A DNA stretch of 64,000 nucleotides from Pseudoxanthomonas gei (GCF_010119615.1 NZ_QOVG01000003.1:186001-250000), one strand, 5' to 3'; positions 8,149-18,112 are shown, counted from the stretch's first letter. Translations and numbers: made by a program. Notes: generated by a model not told the origin, from the letters alone.

Positions 8149-9855
8149 ATGAGCATTCCGCCTGACCGTTTGCCGCAACGACAAGGTTGGCTGCTGAAGC
8201 TGCTGTGGCTGGCGTCGGCAGGCTTCGCCACCACCGGCCTGGCCGCCATGTTCGCGCTCTCGCCCAAGGTGCTGTACGCGGATCCGTGGCGATTCACCGG
8301 CCATTTCCTTTCCACCGCATGGCCCTGGAAAGTGCTGGACGCCGACAACGGCCATCGTGAAATCCTGCCCAACCTGGTGCGGGTCGCCGAGCTGCACTGG
8401 CTGGATGGCAACCAGTGGCTGCAGATCGTGGTGGGCGCCCTGCTGGCATGCGCCACGATCGCGGTACTGGCCAATGCGATCCGGCGCGAACCGGTCCCGC
8501 CTTTGGCAAAGGCGGCCGCACTGTTGGTCGCCGTGCTCGGGATTTTCTGGCTAGGCAACGAACGCAGCCTGGCCCATGGCAGTGAATCGGTGCATGCCTA
8601 TCTGGTGATGCTGTGCCTGGTGAGTGCCAGCTGGCTGCTGTCCGGCGCCGATGCGGACCGCTCGCCCGGCTTGCTGGCAGCGGTGGTGGCGCTGGGCACC
8701 GTGGCCACCTATTCCTTTGGCAGCGGCATTGCCTGTTTTGCCGCCTTTCTGGCCATGCTGCTGTTGCGCCGCGCGCCGTGGAGGCCGGTGGCGGTCATTG
8801 CGGCCGCGGCCCTGGCCGCAGTCCTTCTGCACCTGGCGCTGGGAAACAGCGGGGTGGATCCGGCAATGCGTTTTTCGCCAGTGGAACAGCTTTCCACCCT
8901 GCTGCGCTGGCTCTCCGCCGCCTTCGTCTATGCAGGCTGGCCATTGCTGGACCCCAAGCTTGCCGCAGCGATACCAGTCGAAATGGTGCGCGCTCCGTCC
9001 CTGGTCGTCGCCCAGGCTTACGAGCATGCATTCGGGCCAGTGATGCTGGCACGCTGGCCGCACCTGGTGATCGGGCTGGCCGGCTGCCTCTGGCTGGCAC
9101 TTGCCAGCCACGCCTGCCATCGCAGGCCGCAGCGGCAGCGCGTTGAACAGGTTGGCCTGGCAATGGCGTGGTTTGGACTCACAGTGGGATTGCTGGTTGC
9201 AGTATCCCGCGCCGGTTATTTCATCCAGCACCCTTCCCAGGTCGTCGCCCCACGTTACCTGCCCTGGTCCAGCCTGTTCTGGGCAGGGCTGGCGATGTCG
9301 GCAGCGATCCGCAGCGAGCCCCGACGCCTGTACCGGCGTTCCTTGGCGATCCTGCTGATCGGCGTGGTGCTGGTTCCCAGCCAGTTGTGGATGGCGCATC
9401 TGGCAGACCACACCAGGTCCACCGCCGGGATGACTGGCCTGGGCGTTGCCGTGGGCGTGCTGGACCCCGCGATGGTGCTGGGGGAAAGCGTGTTGGGTGA
9501 AGTAACGGAGACGCGGCCGCTGCTGCAGCGCGCACAAAAATCGGTATTCGCATGGCCGGAAACCCAGGCCATGGGCAAGCCGGTCAAGTCCAGCCAGCCT
9601 GTTCCGGTCCAGCACTTGCAACTGCGGCCAGTAGATAACGCGCTGGGGCCGCCTGGATACGCGGTCAGCTTCGATCTTGAGGCATCGCCTTGCGCCAGGC
9701 TGTTGCTGGTGGACGCGCAAGGCGTGGCTTCCGGCATGGCGATCCGCAAGGACCGCCATGGTCACTGGCAGGGATGGGCGTTGGCATCGGCAGGGTGGCA
9801 AGCCCGGGTCGTTGCATTCTGCAATCGACCTCTTGCCGCAATACCTGTGAACTAG
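8149..9855 (+). CDS. Polytopic inner-membrane protein of unknown function
   Basis: A 568-residue protein with about ten hydrophobic segments between residues 20 and 430 and a more soluble C-terminal part of about 130 residues. The layout (large extracytoplasmic loop after the first membrane span with the stretch [13 protein letters not shown], later spans, soluble tail) resembles integral-membrane glycosyltransferases or O-antigen-type membrane enzymes, but I do not recognise a catalytic motif such as an early acidic pair, so I do not name a function. Expressed alone: divergent from trpE and convergent with the lipid-kinase gene, whose stop codon overlaps its own stop by 4 bp (CTAG). Confidence 0.7.
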   Translation: MSIPPDRLPQRQGWLLKLLWLASAGFATTGLAAMFALSPKVLYADPWRFTGHFLSTAWPWKVLDADNGHREILPNLVRVAELHWLDGNQWLQIVVGALLACATIAVLANAIRREPVPPLAKAAALLVAVLGIFWLGNERSLAHGSESVHAYLVMLCLVSASWLLSGADADRSPGLLAAVVALGTVATYSFGSGIACFAAFLAMLLLRRAPWRPVAVIAAAALAAVLLHLALGNSGVDPAMRFSPVEQLSTLLRWLSAAFVYAGWPLLDPKLAAAIPVEMVRAPSLVVAQAYEHAFGPVMLARWPHLVIGLAGCLWLALASHACHRRPQRQRVEQVGLAMAWFGLTVGLLVAVSRAGYFIQHPSQVVAPRYLPWSSLFWAGLAMSAAIRSEPRRLYRRSLAILLIGVVLVPSQLWMAHLADHTRSTAGMTGLGVAVGVLDPAMVLGESVLGEVTETRPLLQRAQKSVFAWPETQAMGKPVKSSQPVPVQHLQLRPVDNALGPPGYAVSFDLEASPCARLLLVDAQGVASGMAIRKDRHGHWQGWALASAGWQARVVAFCNRPLAAIPVN

Positions 9856-10781
9856 CCGAGCAGCGGGCAACCCGGCGGCAGGTACATGCGCACGCGCCCT
9901 GGCACGCAGTCGATGCGGAAGCGCATCGACTCCACCGGCTCGCCATCCAGGTTCAGGGACAGCGGCTGCGGACACTCGATCTCTATCCATTCCAGCCGCG
10001 TGCGTACGGCCACGCGCTCTAGCGCAGCGCCCCGGCCACTGGTGACCAGGGTGCCAACGGTGGCGGCGACCTCGCCCGACAGTTCTGGCACGATCGTCAG
10101 ATCCAGCAGGCCATCGTTGACCAGCGCCTCGGGACACAAAACCTGGCCGCCGCCGGCCTGGCGCCCGTTGCCGATACCGAGGGCAATCAGCTCGCCTTCC
10201 CAGTCGAAGTCCGGCCCGTGCAGGCGGGCATGGATGGGTTCGATGCGACCCAGCCTGGAGATGCCGGTAATGAGGTAAGCCAGGCCGCCGAGCATCTTCT
10301 TCAAGCCGTCGTCCGTTTCCACGGTGACCTGGGTGCCAAAGCCGCCGCTGGCAAGGTTGGCGCACCAGTGGGTTCCTCCCTCTGCGGTCACCACCCTGAT
10401 CAGGTCGACAGGCACCACCGACCAAGTGGCGATCGATTCCATTGCGGGCAGTGCCTCCATTGGCAACTGCGCGGCGGCGGCGAAATCATTGGCGGTTCCG
10501 AGCGGCACCAGTCCCAATGCGGGCAATCGCCCCGCGGGTTCGTCGCGGCGCGCCAGCGTAGTGGCGACTTCGCTCAGGGTACCGTCGCCACCGGCCGCGA
10601 TGATGGTGTCGGCGCCTTCCTCGATGGCTTCGGAGACATAGCGCTCGGCATCGCCTGCTTCCCAGGTCACCCGCACATCCAGCATGACGCCGCGCGCGCG
10701 CAAGGTCGCCACTGCGTCCCGCAAGGCATCATCGCCCGCGGATTTTCCGTTGAGGATCAGGCGCCAGCGTGGGGACGTCAT
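9852..10781 (-). CDS. YegS-type lipid kinase (diacylglycerol-kinase catalytic domain)
   Basis: Probably an ATP-dependent lipid kinase acting on diacylglycerol, phosphatidylglycerol or a similar head group at the membrane. The 309-residue protein opens with the [10 protein letters not shown] segment, carries the nucleotide motif [13 protein letters not shown] and [11 protein letters not shown], and the second-domain motif [18 protein letters not shown], all typical of the YegS/BmrU/DagK superfamily. The exact substrate of this subgroup is not settled. Its 3' end overlaps the stop of the convergent membrane-protein gene. Confidence 0.9.
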   Translation of the reverse strand: MTSPRWRLILNGKSAGDDALRDAVATLRARGVMLDVRVTWEAGDAERYVSEAIEEGADTIIAAGGDGTLSEVATTLARRDEPAGRLPALGLVPLGTANDFAAAAQLPMEALPAMESIATWSVVPVDLIRVVTAEGGTHWCANLASGGFGTQVTVETDDGLKKMLGGLAYLITGISRLGRIEPIHARLHGPDFDWEGELIALGIGNGRQAGGGQVLCPEALVNDGLLDLTIVPELSGEVAATVGTLVTSGRGAALERVAVRTRLEWIEIECPQPLSLNLDGEPVESMRFRIDCVPGRVRMYLPPGCPLLG

Positions 10782-10931
10782 GGACGTTTTCTCATGGGGG
10801 ATGCCGAAGGCTAGCAGCGAGGAAAGACGCCCGGGTGAATTTCATGCGCCTGTCATGTTCGGTCCGCAGCATGGAAGGCCATAGCAGGGACGACTGGCGG
10901 AGGCAGGATAAGCCTCCAATTATTTCCCCGG

Positions 10932-10960
10932 GGACGGCCGCGCAAGCGACCGTCCTTTTT
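10932..10960 (+). terminator. Orphan Rho-independent terminator reading rightward
   Basis: A 10-bp stem with one mismatch (GGACGGCCGC, loop GCAA, GCGACCGTCC) followed directly by five T on the + strand. Both flanking protein genes (lipid kinase and rpe) run leftward, so it terminates a rightward transcript for which no coding sequence is evident. In the leftward direction the stem has no U-tract. A second small hairpin (GGAGGC, loop AGGATAA, GCCTCC, 10899-10917) lies just upstream. The 274-bp gap between the two genes holds nothing else I can identify. Confidence 0.6.
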
Positions 10961-11055
10961 CCACCACCGGGATCTCCACTGCCGGCTGCGCGCCCATGGC
11001 GCGCCGGCGCGGAAGGGCATCACACACATGCGCTTTGCCCGCAGGCGGAGCTCCG

Positions 11056-11730
11056 CTAGCTGCGCGCGCCGGCCACCGCGCGGCGCATCGCCGCCATCAC
11101 CTCGGCGTAGTCGGGCGCGTTGAATATGGCCGAACCGGCGACGAAGGTATCGGCGCCGGCAGCGGCGATCTCGCCGATGTTGTCGGCCTTGACCCCGCCA
11201 TCGATCTCGAGGCGGATCGACCTGCCGCTGGCGTCGATCTTGCTGCGCACCGCACGCAGCTTGTCCAGGGTCGAGGGAATGAAAGCCTGCCCGCCGAAGC
11301 CCGGATTGACCGACATCAGCAGGACCATGTCCAGCTCGTCCAGCACCCAGTCCAGCACGTCGATGGGGGTAGCCGGATTCAGCACCAGCCCGGCCTTGCA
11401 GCCGTGCGACTTGATCAGCTGGATGGTGCGGTGCACGTGGCTGCTGGCTTCCGGATGGAAGCTGATCAAGGTTGCGCCGGCCTCGGCGAAATCAGGAACG
11501 ATGCGATCCACCGGCTGCACCATCAGGTGCACGTCGATCGGCGCGGTGACGCCATGCTTGCGCAGCGCGCTGCACACCAGCGGCCCGATCGTCAGATTGG
11601 GCACGTAGTGGTTGTCCATCACGTCGAAGTGGACCCAGTCAGCGCCAGCCTTCAGCACGTTGTCCACTTCCTCGCCCAGGCGGGCGAAATCGGCGGAGAG
11701 GATGGAAGGTGCGATGACGCAATCGGACAT
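11056..11730 (-). CDS. rpe: Ribulose-phosphate 3-epimerase
   Basis: Interconverts ribulose 5-phosphate and xylulose 5-phosphate in the pentose phosphate pathway. A 224-residue TIM barrel with the metal and acid residues in [39 protein letters not shown] and RLEIDGGV, and the phosphate-binding end VAGSAIFNA. Length and order match the family. It is followed by about 275 bp without a gene and preceded by the J-domain gene in the same orientation, 68 bp away. Confidence 0.97.
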   Translation of the reverse strand: MSDCVIAPSILSADFARLGEEVDNVLKAGADWVHFDVMDNHYVPNLTIGPLVCSALRKHGVTAPIDVHLMVQPVDRIVPDFAEAGATLISFHPEASSHVHRTIQLIKSHGCKAGLVLNPATPIDVLDWVLDELDMVLLMSVNPGFGGQAFIPSTLDKLRAVRSKIDASGRSIRLEIDGGVKADNIGEIAAAGADTFVAGSAIFNAPDYAEVMAAMRRAVAGARS

Positions 11731-11798
11731 GGCGGCAGGTTCCTGGAGGGTTAGCGCCTGCGGGCTGCCCCGCGGCAGGATGTTACGGGAGCGCTGGC

Positions 11799-12131
11799 TC
11801 AGCGCTTGCGCAGCTTCTTGATGCGGTCGTAGGCGGTGTTGATCTCACCGGCTTTCTTTTCGGCCTGGCGGCGCAGGTCTTCGGCCGCGCCGGCCATCTT
11901 GTCGGGGTGGTACTGGGAAATCATGCGGCGATAGGCCTGGTCCACTTCGGCGTCGCTGGCTTCGCTGGTCAGGTTGAAGATGCGATACGGGTTGTCGCGC
12001 GACAGCTTGAACCAGTCCTGGTCGAAGGCATGGCCCAGGATCAGTCCGATCAGCGCACCAAACACGGGATTGGGGCGGAACAGCAATGCGCCGGCGATCA
12101 GGCCCAGCAGTTTTCCGTACCAGCGGTTCAT
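11799..12131 (-). CDS. Small membrane-anchored J-domain protein (DjlA-like)
   Basis: A 110-residue co-chaperone candidate. The first 36 residues form a glycine-rich hydrophobic hairpin ([22 protein letters not shown]), the rest is a J domain at about 46-108 with the HPD tripeptide in ISQYHPDKM. Full-length DjlA has an N-terminal membrane segment, a TerB-like domain and a C-terminal J domain; here the TerB part is missing, leaving anchor plus J domain. It should stimulate a DnaK-type ATPase at the inner membrane (family knowledge). Alone between rpe and the divergent purC. Confidence 0.85.
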   Translation of the reverse strand: MNRWYGKLLGLIAGALLFRPNPVFGALIGLILGHAFDQDWFKLSRDNPYRIFNLTSEASDAEVDQAYRRMISQYHPDKMAGAAEDLRRQAEKKAGEINTAYDRIKKLRKR

Positions 12132-12230
12132 CGTCGCCCCTGTGGCATGCAGGCCCGCATTTTACGGCACAGCCCTGCCAGTGCGTCGTAAACTGCGCGG
12201 CCTGCTCTCTTTCACCGGATCCCAGGCTCC

Positions 12231-13187
12231 ATGTCGACCACCCTGCTCCAATCCGATCTGCCCGGCCTGTCGCTGCGCCATCGCGGCAAGGTCAGGGATG
12301 TCTTCGACCTGCCACGCGACCGCCTGCCTGCCGATGCGCCTTCCGCAGCCGGCTTCAATGGGGCGGGCTTCAACGGAGATTACCTGTTGATGGTGGCCAC
12401 CGATCGCCTCAGCGCGTTCGACGTGGTCCTCCCCGACCCCATCCCGGGCAAGGGCGAGATGCTGTGCCAGATCTCGAATTTCTGGTTCGAGAAGACCGCC
12501 CACCTGCTGCCCAACCACCTGACCGGCATCGACGTGGCCTCGGTCCTGCCCGCAGGCGTCGACCCGGCGCTGTATGCGCAGCGCAGCGTGGTCACCAAGC
12601 GCCTGAAGCCTGTGCCGGTCGAAGCGATTGCCCGCGGCTACCTGATCGGCAGCGGCTGGAAGGACTACCAGCGCACCGGCGCGGTCAGTGGCATCACCCT
12701 GCCCGCCGGCCTGCGCCAGGCCGAGAAACTGCCCGAGCCGATCTTCACGCCTTCGACCAAGGCCGCCGTGGGCGACCATGACGAGAACATCGACTTCGAC
12801 ACCATGGTCAAGCTGGTGGGCCCCGAACTGGCCGAGCGCGTGCGCGATGCCACGCTGCGCATCTACAGCTTCGCCGCCGAATACGCCGCCCAGCGCGGCA
12901 TCCTGCTGGCCGATACCAAGTTCGAGTTCGGCACCGACGCCGACGGCCGCCTGTACGTGATGGATGAAATGCTGACTCCGGACTCCTCGCGCTACTGGCC
13001 CGCCGACCAGTACGAAGTGGGCACCAGTCCGCCGAGCTACGACAAGCAGTTCGTGCGCGACTACCTGGAAACGCTGGACTGGGACAAGACCGCGCCGGGC
13101 CCGGCGCTGCCGGCCGAGGTGATTGAACGCACCCGCGCCAAGTACGCCGAGGCGCTGCAGAAGCTGGCGGACCTGCGCATCGACTGA
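12231..13187 (+). CDS. purC: Phosphoribosylaminoimidazole-succinocarboxamide synthase
   Basis: Joins CAIR and aspartate to SAICAR in purine synthesis. The 318-residue form is the longer, yeast-like type rather than the roughly 240-residue E. coli type. Blocks: [16 protein letters not shown] at the N-terminus, [40 protein letters not shown] substrate loop and [17 protein letters not shown]. The ATG at 12231 follows directly from the family N-terminus. Monocistronic by appearance. Confidence 0.96.
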   Translation: MSTTLLQSDLPGLSLRHRGKVRDVFDLPRDRLPADAPSAAGFNGAGFNGDYLLMVATDRLSAFDVVLPDPIPGKGEMLCQISNFWFEKTAHLLPNHLTGIDVASVLPAGVDPALYAQRSVVTKRLKPVPVEAIARGYLIGSGWKDYQRTGAVSGITLPAGLRQAEKLPEPIFTPSTKAAVGDHDENIDFDTMVKLVGPELAERVRDATLRIYSFAAEYAAQRGILLADTKFEFGTDADGRLYVMDEMLTPDSSRYWPADQYEVGTSPPSYDKQFVRDYLETLDWDKTAPGPALPAEVIERTRAKYAEALQKLADLRID

Positions 13188-13316
13188 CGCGCGGGAATGC
13201 AGCTCGCGTTCTGATTAGTAACGCATGCGGCCACGTCGCGAGGCAGCGGGCATTCACTGCGGGATGAACTAGCATGGCCCTCCCGTGCCCGGCGCACGCG
13301 CGGAAGGATGGCCAGC

Positions 13317-13652
13317 ATGAACCCTGGATACCTGTACCTGTCGATCGCCATCGTGGCCGAGGTGATCGCCACCAGCGCGTTGAAAGCCTCAAATGGTTTC
13401 ACCAATGCGCTGCCGTCCACAGTGGTGCTGGTGGGCTATGGCATTGCCTTCTATTTCCTGTCGCTGGTGCTCAGGACCGTGCCGGTGGGCGTTGCCTACG
13501 CGATCTGGTCGGGCGCGGGCATCGTGCTGATCGCGCTGGTCGGCTGGGTGGTGCTGAAGCAGGCCCTCGATACGCCTGCCCTGGTCGGCATGGCCCTGAT
13601 CGTGGCGGGCGTAGCGGTCATCCAGCTGTTCTCGCGCTCGGCGGCCCACTGA
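13317..13652 (+). CDS. Small multidrug resistance (EmrE-like) transporter
   Basis: A 111-residue, four-helix proton-coupled exporter of the SMR family that works as a dimer in the inner membrane. The essential membrane glutamate is present as Glu15 in [14 protein letters not shown], matching Glu14 of EmrE, and the [15 protein letters not shown] segment is the EmrE/QacE-type signature rather than the guanidinium-exporter (SugE/Gdx) type. The ATG at 13317 has GGAAGG nine bases upstream; the earlier ATG at 13308 is too close to it. Single gene. Confidence 0.9.
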   Translation: MNPGYLYLSIAIVAEVIATSALKASNGFTNALPSTVVLVGYGIAFYFLSLVLRTVPVGVAYAIWSGAGIVLIALVGWVVLKQALDTPALVGMALIVAGVAVIQLFSRSAAH

Positions 13653-13728
13653 CGCGCGGCATCGCGGAAACGCAGGCGCCGATGGGCTATGCTCCGTACC
13701 TTGGCGCACTGATCCTCGGGAGGGATGC

Positions 13729-14208
13729 ATGAATGCGACTCTGGAACGTCCCATCGACCGCTGGTTCCACAACTATTCCGGCGACCATCGCAACGACACC
13801 AACCAGCTGATCCACATCTTCGCCGTGCCGGCCATCCTGTGGTCGGTGGTCGCGCTGGTCTGGTGTATCCCCGTATTCGGGACCATGTTCCAGAGCGGGA
13901 TCTGGGCGGGACTGGCGATGTTCGCCACCTGGATGTTCTACAACCGGCTCTCGCGCCCGATCGGCTACGGCATGCTGGTGGCCTTCTTCACCATCGGCTG
14001 CAGCTGCCGGCTGATAGAACAGACCTACGGCTTGCAGACCTTGCTGTATTCGGCCATCACCGTGTTCGTGGTGGCCTGGATCGCGCAGTTCATCGGCCAC
14101 AAGATCGAAGGCAAGAAACCGAGCTTCCTCACCGACCTGGTCTACCTGCTGATCGGGCCTATCTGGGTGCTGTCCAAGTTCTACCGGAAGATGGACTGGA
14201 AGTACTGA
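13729..14208 (+). CDS. Mpo1-like (DUF962) membrane protein
   Basis: A 159-residue protein with about four membrane helices. Conserved histidines sit in WFHNYSGDHRN, LIHIFAVP and QFIGHKIEGKKPSFL, the pattern of the DUF962/YGL010w family. Yeast Mpo1 is an iron-dependent dioxygenase that shortens 2-hydroxy fatty acids; whether bacterial members do this is not established. A good Shine-Dalgarno (GGGAGGG) precedes the ATG. It runs toward the leftward SDR gene and ends at a small REP hairpin. Confidence 0.85.
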   Translation: MNATLERPIDRWFHNYSGDHRNDTNQLIHIFAVPAILWSVVALVWCIPVFGTMFQSGIWAGLAMFATWMFYNRLSRPIGYGMLVAFFTIGCSCRLIEQTYGLQTLLYSAITVFVVAWIAQFIGHKIEGKKPSFLTDLVYLLIGPIWVLSKFYRKMDWKY

Positions 14209-14218
14209 GTCTTTCAGG

Positions 14219-14234
14219 GCCGAGCAAGCTCGGC
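14219..14234. repeat. Single REP hairpin GCCGAGCAAGCTCGGC
   Basis: A perfect 16-bp palindrome between the convergent Mpo1-like and SDR genes. It belongs to the same family as the repeat behind the MarR gene (GAGCTTGCTC core) and may act as a simple bidirectional transcript end. Confidence 0.6.
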
Positions 14235-14247
14235 TCCACAAACCCCA

Positions 14248-15102
14248 TTATCCGAACATCGCCGCCTGCGGTTCGAACCTGCGCGGCGCGTAGCCGAAAT
14301 CACGCCGCGCCGGTTCCGCATCGAATACCAGGTCCTCGCCCATCCGCGCCAACGCTGCGTTGCCCAGCCCGGGCATACGCCCCACGGCATGCGCCGCGCC
14401 CAGGGCCAGCTTGAACAGACCGCCGGGCACCTGGATCAACCGTGCCGGTGGCTGCAACGAAGCCAGCGTGCGTTCCACCATCTGCGCATAGGCCAGGGTT
14501 TCCCCGCCAGGCAGCGCATAGCTGCGCCCATGGGTGGCATCGACATCGATCACCGCCACCGCGGCATCGGCCAGGTCCTGCACGTGCACGGGCTGCCGCA
14601 ACCCATCGGCGCCGCGCGGCAGGATGAAGAAGCCGGTGCGTCGCGCCAGTGCCCCGATCTGGCTCAGGGTCTTGTCGCGGGCCGCGCCGTACACCAGCGT
14701 CGGCCGCAATACGGTAGCGCCCGCGTGTCGACGTGCTGCGGTATTGAAGAGCTGCTGCTCGGCAGCGTGCAGTCTTGCGGCCAGGTCACGCTCGGTCGCG
14801 TCGCCCGATGCCTGCTTGGTTTCCAGGCTGGTGGAACCAAAGGCGACCACGCGCGATGTTGCTACCGCCGTTTCGGCATACCAGCGCGCGAAATGATCCA
14901 GCGGCCCCAGACTCAAGATCGCGTCGACTTGCGGCGGCAGTGCCGCCACCTGCAGCAGGTCGCCACGCAGCCAGCGCAGCTGCTCGCCATCCACCTGCGC
15001 CGTGCGCGATACCGCGATCACGTTCCATCCCGCCGCCCGCAACCTTTCGATCACCGGCACTCCGATCTGTCCACTGCCGCCGAATACCAGTGCGTCACGC
15101 AT
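14248..15102 (-). CDS. NAD(P)-dependent epimerase/dehydratase-like (SDR) protein
   Basis: A 284-residue Rossmann-fold protein of the extended/atypical SDR type. The N-terminal dinucleotide motif is ALVFGGSGQIGVPV, and the YxxxK-like catalytic part is not obvious (AFGSTS then ERDLAARLHAAEQQL), so it may be a non-enzymatic NAD(P)-sensing member such as the NmrA-like group. The block VLRPTLVYGAARD and the late PVHVQDLADA are typical. The start codon follows the nhaA stop immediately (TGA ATG), indicating one operon. Confidence 0.8.
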   Translation of the reverse strand: MRDALVFGGSGQIGVPVIERLRAAGWNVIAVSRTAQVDGEQLRWLRGDLLQVAALPPQVDAILSLGPLDHFARWYAETAVATSRVVAFGSTSLETKQASGDATERDLAARLHAAEQQLFNTAARRHAGATVLRPTLVYGAARDKTLSQIGALARRTGFFILPRGADGLRQPVHVQDLADAAVAVIDVDATHGRSYALPGGETLAYAQMVERTLASLQPPARLIQVPGGLFKLALGAAHAVGRMPGLGNAALARMGEDLVFDAEPARRDFGYAPRRFEPQAAMFG

Positions 15103-16305
15103 TCATGCAGTTCCGGGCTTGAGCGTGCAACGCAACCACACCCAGCCCAACGTTGCCGACACCACCGAGGCGCACAACACACCCAGCACCGAGGCTTCGC
15201 CAAAGTGGCCGCCAACGCTGGCGAAGGCCAGGTTGGCAATGAACAGGCTCATGGTGAAGCCGACGCCGCACAGCATGCCCAGGCCCACCATCGCCTTGAT
15301 ATCCATCCCGTCCGGAAAGCGGGCCACCCCTGCGGCGCGCGCAATCACCGCAACCCCGATGATGCCGACGGGCTTGCCCAGCACCAGTCCCAGCACGATG
15401 CCCAGCGGCACCGGCGCCAGCACATCGCCCGCCTGCAAGCCCGACAGCGCGAGTCCGGCATTGGTGAAGGCGAACAGCGGCAACACCAGGTAGGCGACCC
15501 AGGGATGCAACGTGTGCTCCAGCGATTCCAGCGGCGAGGCCGCCTGCGCCGTCTTGCCGCGCAACGGGATGAGCAGGCCGGTGACCACGCCGGCCAGCGT
15601 CGCATGCACGCCCGACTTCATCACGAAATACCAGACCAGCGTGCCCAGCAGCAGGTAAGGCCACAGGCGTGTCACCCCACGCCAGTTGAGCAGCAGCATC
15701 AGGCCGATGCCTGCGCCTGCCCAGGCCAGTTCGTGCGCAGCCAGCTCGTGGGTGTAGAAGATGGCGATGATCAGGATCGCGACCAGGTCGTCGACCACCG
15801 CGATCGTCGACAGCAGCAGCTTCATCCCCAGCGGCACGCGTGAACCCAGCAGTGCCAGCATGCCCAGCGCGAAGGCGATGTCGGTGGCGGTGGGAATCGC
15901 CCAGCCGCGCAAGGCGACAGGGTCGCCCTGGTTCACGGCCCAGTACAGCACCGCCGGCACGGCCACTCCGCCGATGGCGCATAGAACGGGCAGCAGCATC
16001 TGCTCGCGGCTGGACAACTGGCCGCTGAGGCTTTCGCGCTTTATCTCAAGTGCAACCAGCAGGAAGAACACGGCCATGAGGCCGTCGTTGATCCAGTGTT
16101 CGGCGTCCTTGACCAGCTCCAGACCGCCCAGGCTGAAGCCCAGCGGCAGGTGCTTGAACGCTTCATACGCATGCTGCCAGGGCGAGTTGGCGACGATCAT
16201 CGCCAGCGCCGCGGCGGCCATCAGCACGATGCCGGCGGCCGCCTGCAATCGAAAGAAATCGCGCAGCAGTTGCAGCGCGCGGGTGACGGGACGGACTCGG
16301 CTCAT
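15103..16305 (-). CDS. nhaA: Na+/H+ antiporter NhaA
   Basis: Exports sodium in exchange for protons at alkaline pH. The 400-residue inner-membrane protein has about twelve helices. The two adjacent aspartates that bind Na+ are present in STIAVVDDLVAILII, and the earlier AIPTATDIAFALGML carries the pH-sensor aspartate. LEIKRESLSGQL after the second helix is also family-typical. First gene of a two-gene unit with the SDR protein; the exchanger gene upstream on the same strand lies only 37 bp away, so a three-gene ion-transport unit is possible. Confidence 0.96.
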   Translation of the reverse strand: MSRVRPVTRALQLLRDFFRLQAAAGIVLMAAAALAMIVANSPWQHAYEAFKHLPLGFSLGGLELVKDAEHWINDGLMAVFFLLVALEIKRESLSGQLSSREQMLLPVLCAIGGVAVPAVLYWAVNQGDPVALRGWAIPTATDIAFALGMLALLGSRVPLGMKLLLSTIAVVDDLVAILIIAIFYTHELAAHELAWAGAGIGLMLLLNWRGVTRLWPYLLLGTLVWYFVMKSGVHATLAGVVTGLLIPLRGKTAQAASPLESLEHTLHPWVAYLVLPLFAFTNAGLALSGLQAGDVLAPVPLGIVLGLVLGKPVGIIGVAVIARAAGVARFPDGMDIKAMVGLGMLCGVGFTMSLFIANLAFASVGGHFGEASVLGVLCASVVSATLGWVWLRCTLKPGTA

Positions 16306-16342
16306 GCACCGAGTATATCGGCCGTTCCCGGCGCGACTTTGC

Positions 16343-17296
16343 TCAGTTGGAAATCAGCAGCAGTTCCAGCGCGACCCATCCGGCGAATGCCAGCAGCAGG
16401 ATGATGCCTTCGTTCCTGCTGATGCGCAGGTCTCCACGCAGCATCGGGTACAGCACCAGCACGAAGGCGATGGCGGCCGGCAGTTCCAGCTTGACGAAGG
16501 AAGCCGGCAACGGCATCGGGCGCAGCGCGGCCATGCCACCCACCACCACCAGCAGGTTGAACAGGCTGGAACCGATCACGTGCCCGACCACCATGTCGCC
16601 CTGCCCGCGTCGTGCTGCGGCAATGGCGGCGGCGACCTCGGGCAATGCCGTGCCGATGGCCACCGGCAGCAGGCCGACCAGCAGTGGCGACCAGCCCCAC
16701 GAGGCCCCGATCATCGGTGCGCTCTGGACCACGAACCTGGCACCGAAATACAACAATGCCGAGGCCACCAGGAAACGCAGCACGTTCATCCACAACACGC
16801 TGCGGGTGACCGCATACGAAGCCATGCTCTCGCGCACCTCCGGCAGTTCACGGCCGCTGCGTGCCAGCAGGTAGGCCAGGATCGCCACGAAGGCCAGCAA
16901 CAGCACGATGCCCTCGACGCGGCTGATCACCCCATCCAGGCCGAACAGGATCACCGCCAGCGTGGACAGCGTCAGCAGCACCAGCAGGTGTGACAGCAAC
17001 CGCGTGCGCACCAGCAGCGGCGCGGCGATGGCCGCCAGTGCCAGGGTCAGGCCGACGTTGACGATGTTGCTGCCTACCGCGTTGCCGAGTGCCAGGTCCT
17101 GGGCGCCAACGAAGTAGGCACGCGCGTTGACGAAGAGTTCGGGCAGCGAGGTGCCGAAGGCCACCAGCAGCAGGCCGGCGACGAAGGGCGAGGCCCCCAG
17201 TTTCTGCGCCAGCCCCGAAGCGCCCTTGACGATGGAATCACCGCCAAGCGCCAGCAGCACCAGGCCCAGCGCGAAAAATCCCCAGACTTCAAGCAT
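16343..17296 (-). CDS. CaCA-family sodium/calcium exchanger (YrbG-like)
   Basis: A 317-residue inner-membrane exchanger with ten predicted helices and the family's two inverted alpha repeats: GTSLPELFVN with GNAVGSNIVNVG in the first half and IGTALPEVAAAI with GHVIGSSLFNLLVVVG in the second. Both ion-coordinating glutamates are present. It probably exchanges Na+ or H+ for Ca2+; substrate is not certain from sequence. It precedes nhaA in the same direction. Confidence 0.93.
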   Translation of the reverse strand: MLEVWGFFALGLVLLALGGDSIVKGASGLAQKLGASPFVAGLLLVAFGTSLPELFVNARAYFVGAQDLALGNAVGSNIVNVGLTLALAAIAAPLLVRTRLLSHLLVLLTLSTLAVILFGLDGVISRVEGIVLLLAFVAILAYLLARSGRELPEVRESMASYAVTRSVLWMNVLRFLVASALLYFGARFVVQSAPMIGASWGWSPLLVGLLPVAIGTALPEVAAAIAAARRGQGDMVVGHVIGSSLFNLLVVVGGMAALRPMPLPASFVKLELPAAIAFVLVLYPMLRGDLRISRNEGIILLLAFAGWVALELLLISN

Positions 17297-17388
17297 CGTC
17301 GTACTCCCCTATCGTTGCGGTGATTCTAGGATCAAAGCCAACGGCCTGCACCGGCCGTGGCACGGAAGCTCCGGCAGAACCGGGTTGA

Positions 17389-18045
17389 TCAGGAACAACC
17401 TTCCACATAATCGACCTGCGGCGTCAGGCCCACGCGCCACGCCGTGACCTTGCCGGCGGCATCGGTTTCGAAGACGAGCTTGCTGGGCGCCACGCCACTT
17501 GCGGCGATGGACAGGTTGCTGCCGCCCTGCACGTATTTGTGCGGGCTCGACTCGAGCGCATTGTTGTAGAGCTTCTGCAGCGCCTCGACCGTCATGCCGA
17601 CCTTGCCGCCGCCCGGCGCGGCCTCCTTGTCGGTGCCCACGTCATAACGTACGAACTTGCCCTCTTCCATCATGAAACCGAAGTCGGAAGGTTTCTTCAC
17701 CCATTTCGGGCTGAGGTAATAACAGGTGGTGCCTTCCATGGGCTTGCCGTTGAGTTCGCCGGCCCAGGCGGCCTTGGCTTCCTCCACCGTGCTGCCGAGC
17801 TTCATGTCGCCATAGCCGCTGAAGCTGGCTTGCGTGTCAGCGGCAGGTGTATCGGCGGGAGCCGGCTCACTGGCAACTGGATCAGTCGCGACCGGAGCTG
17901 GCTTGGCGACGGCAGGAGCGGTCGGCGCCGGGCTGTCGGCAGCCTCGGGCGCAGCCGCGGCGTCGGCCGCTGGTGTGGCGGGTTTGCAGGCCACCAGCGA
18001 CGTGGTGGCAAGGGCAAGCAACAACAGTGCAGATGAGCGGCGCAT
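17389..18045 (-). CDS. Conserved lipoprotein of unknown function
   Basis: A 218-residue exported lipoprotein: signal peptide MRRSSALLLLALATTSLVAC with lipobox LVAC and the acylated Cys20. Residues about 21-75 are a low-complexity Ala/Pro/Thr linker, and about 76-218 a globular domain starting FSGYGDMKLGSTVEEAKAAW, with cysteines that could pair (TTCYYLSP and the C-terminal EGC). I do not recognise the domain. The residue after the lipid cysteine is lysine, so an outer-membrane destination is likely. Confidence 0.85.
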   Translation of the reverse strand: MRRSSALLLLALATTSLVACKPATPAADAAAAPEAADSPAPTAPAVAKPAPVATDPVASEPAPADTPAADTQASFSGYGDMKLGSTVEEAKAAWAGELNGKPMEGTTCYYLSPKWVKKPSDFGFMMEEGKFVRYDVGTDKEAAPGGGKVGMTVEALQKLYNNALESSPHKYVQGGSNLSIAASGVAPSKLVFETDAAGKVTAWRVGLTPQVDYVEGCS

Positions 18046-18112
18046 GCAGGACTCCGTGGCGGGACGCAGGCCAGCACGCTAGCACTGGCGCGTTAATGCG
18101 CCGCAAAGCCCC

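Noticed and set aside
8551..10425. Leftward open frame of about 620 codons spanning the membrane-protein and lipid-kinase genes
   Set aside because: Frame-shifted relative to the lipid kinase and antisense to the membrane protein; no domain, composition of a shadow.
14248..15102. Assigning the SDR protein a sugar-epimerase function
   Set aside because: The YxxxK catalytic pair is not evident and there are no sugar-metabolism neighbours.
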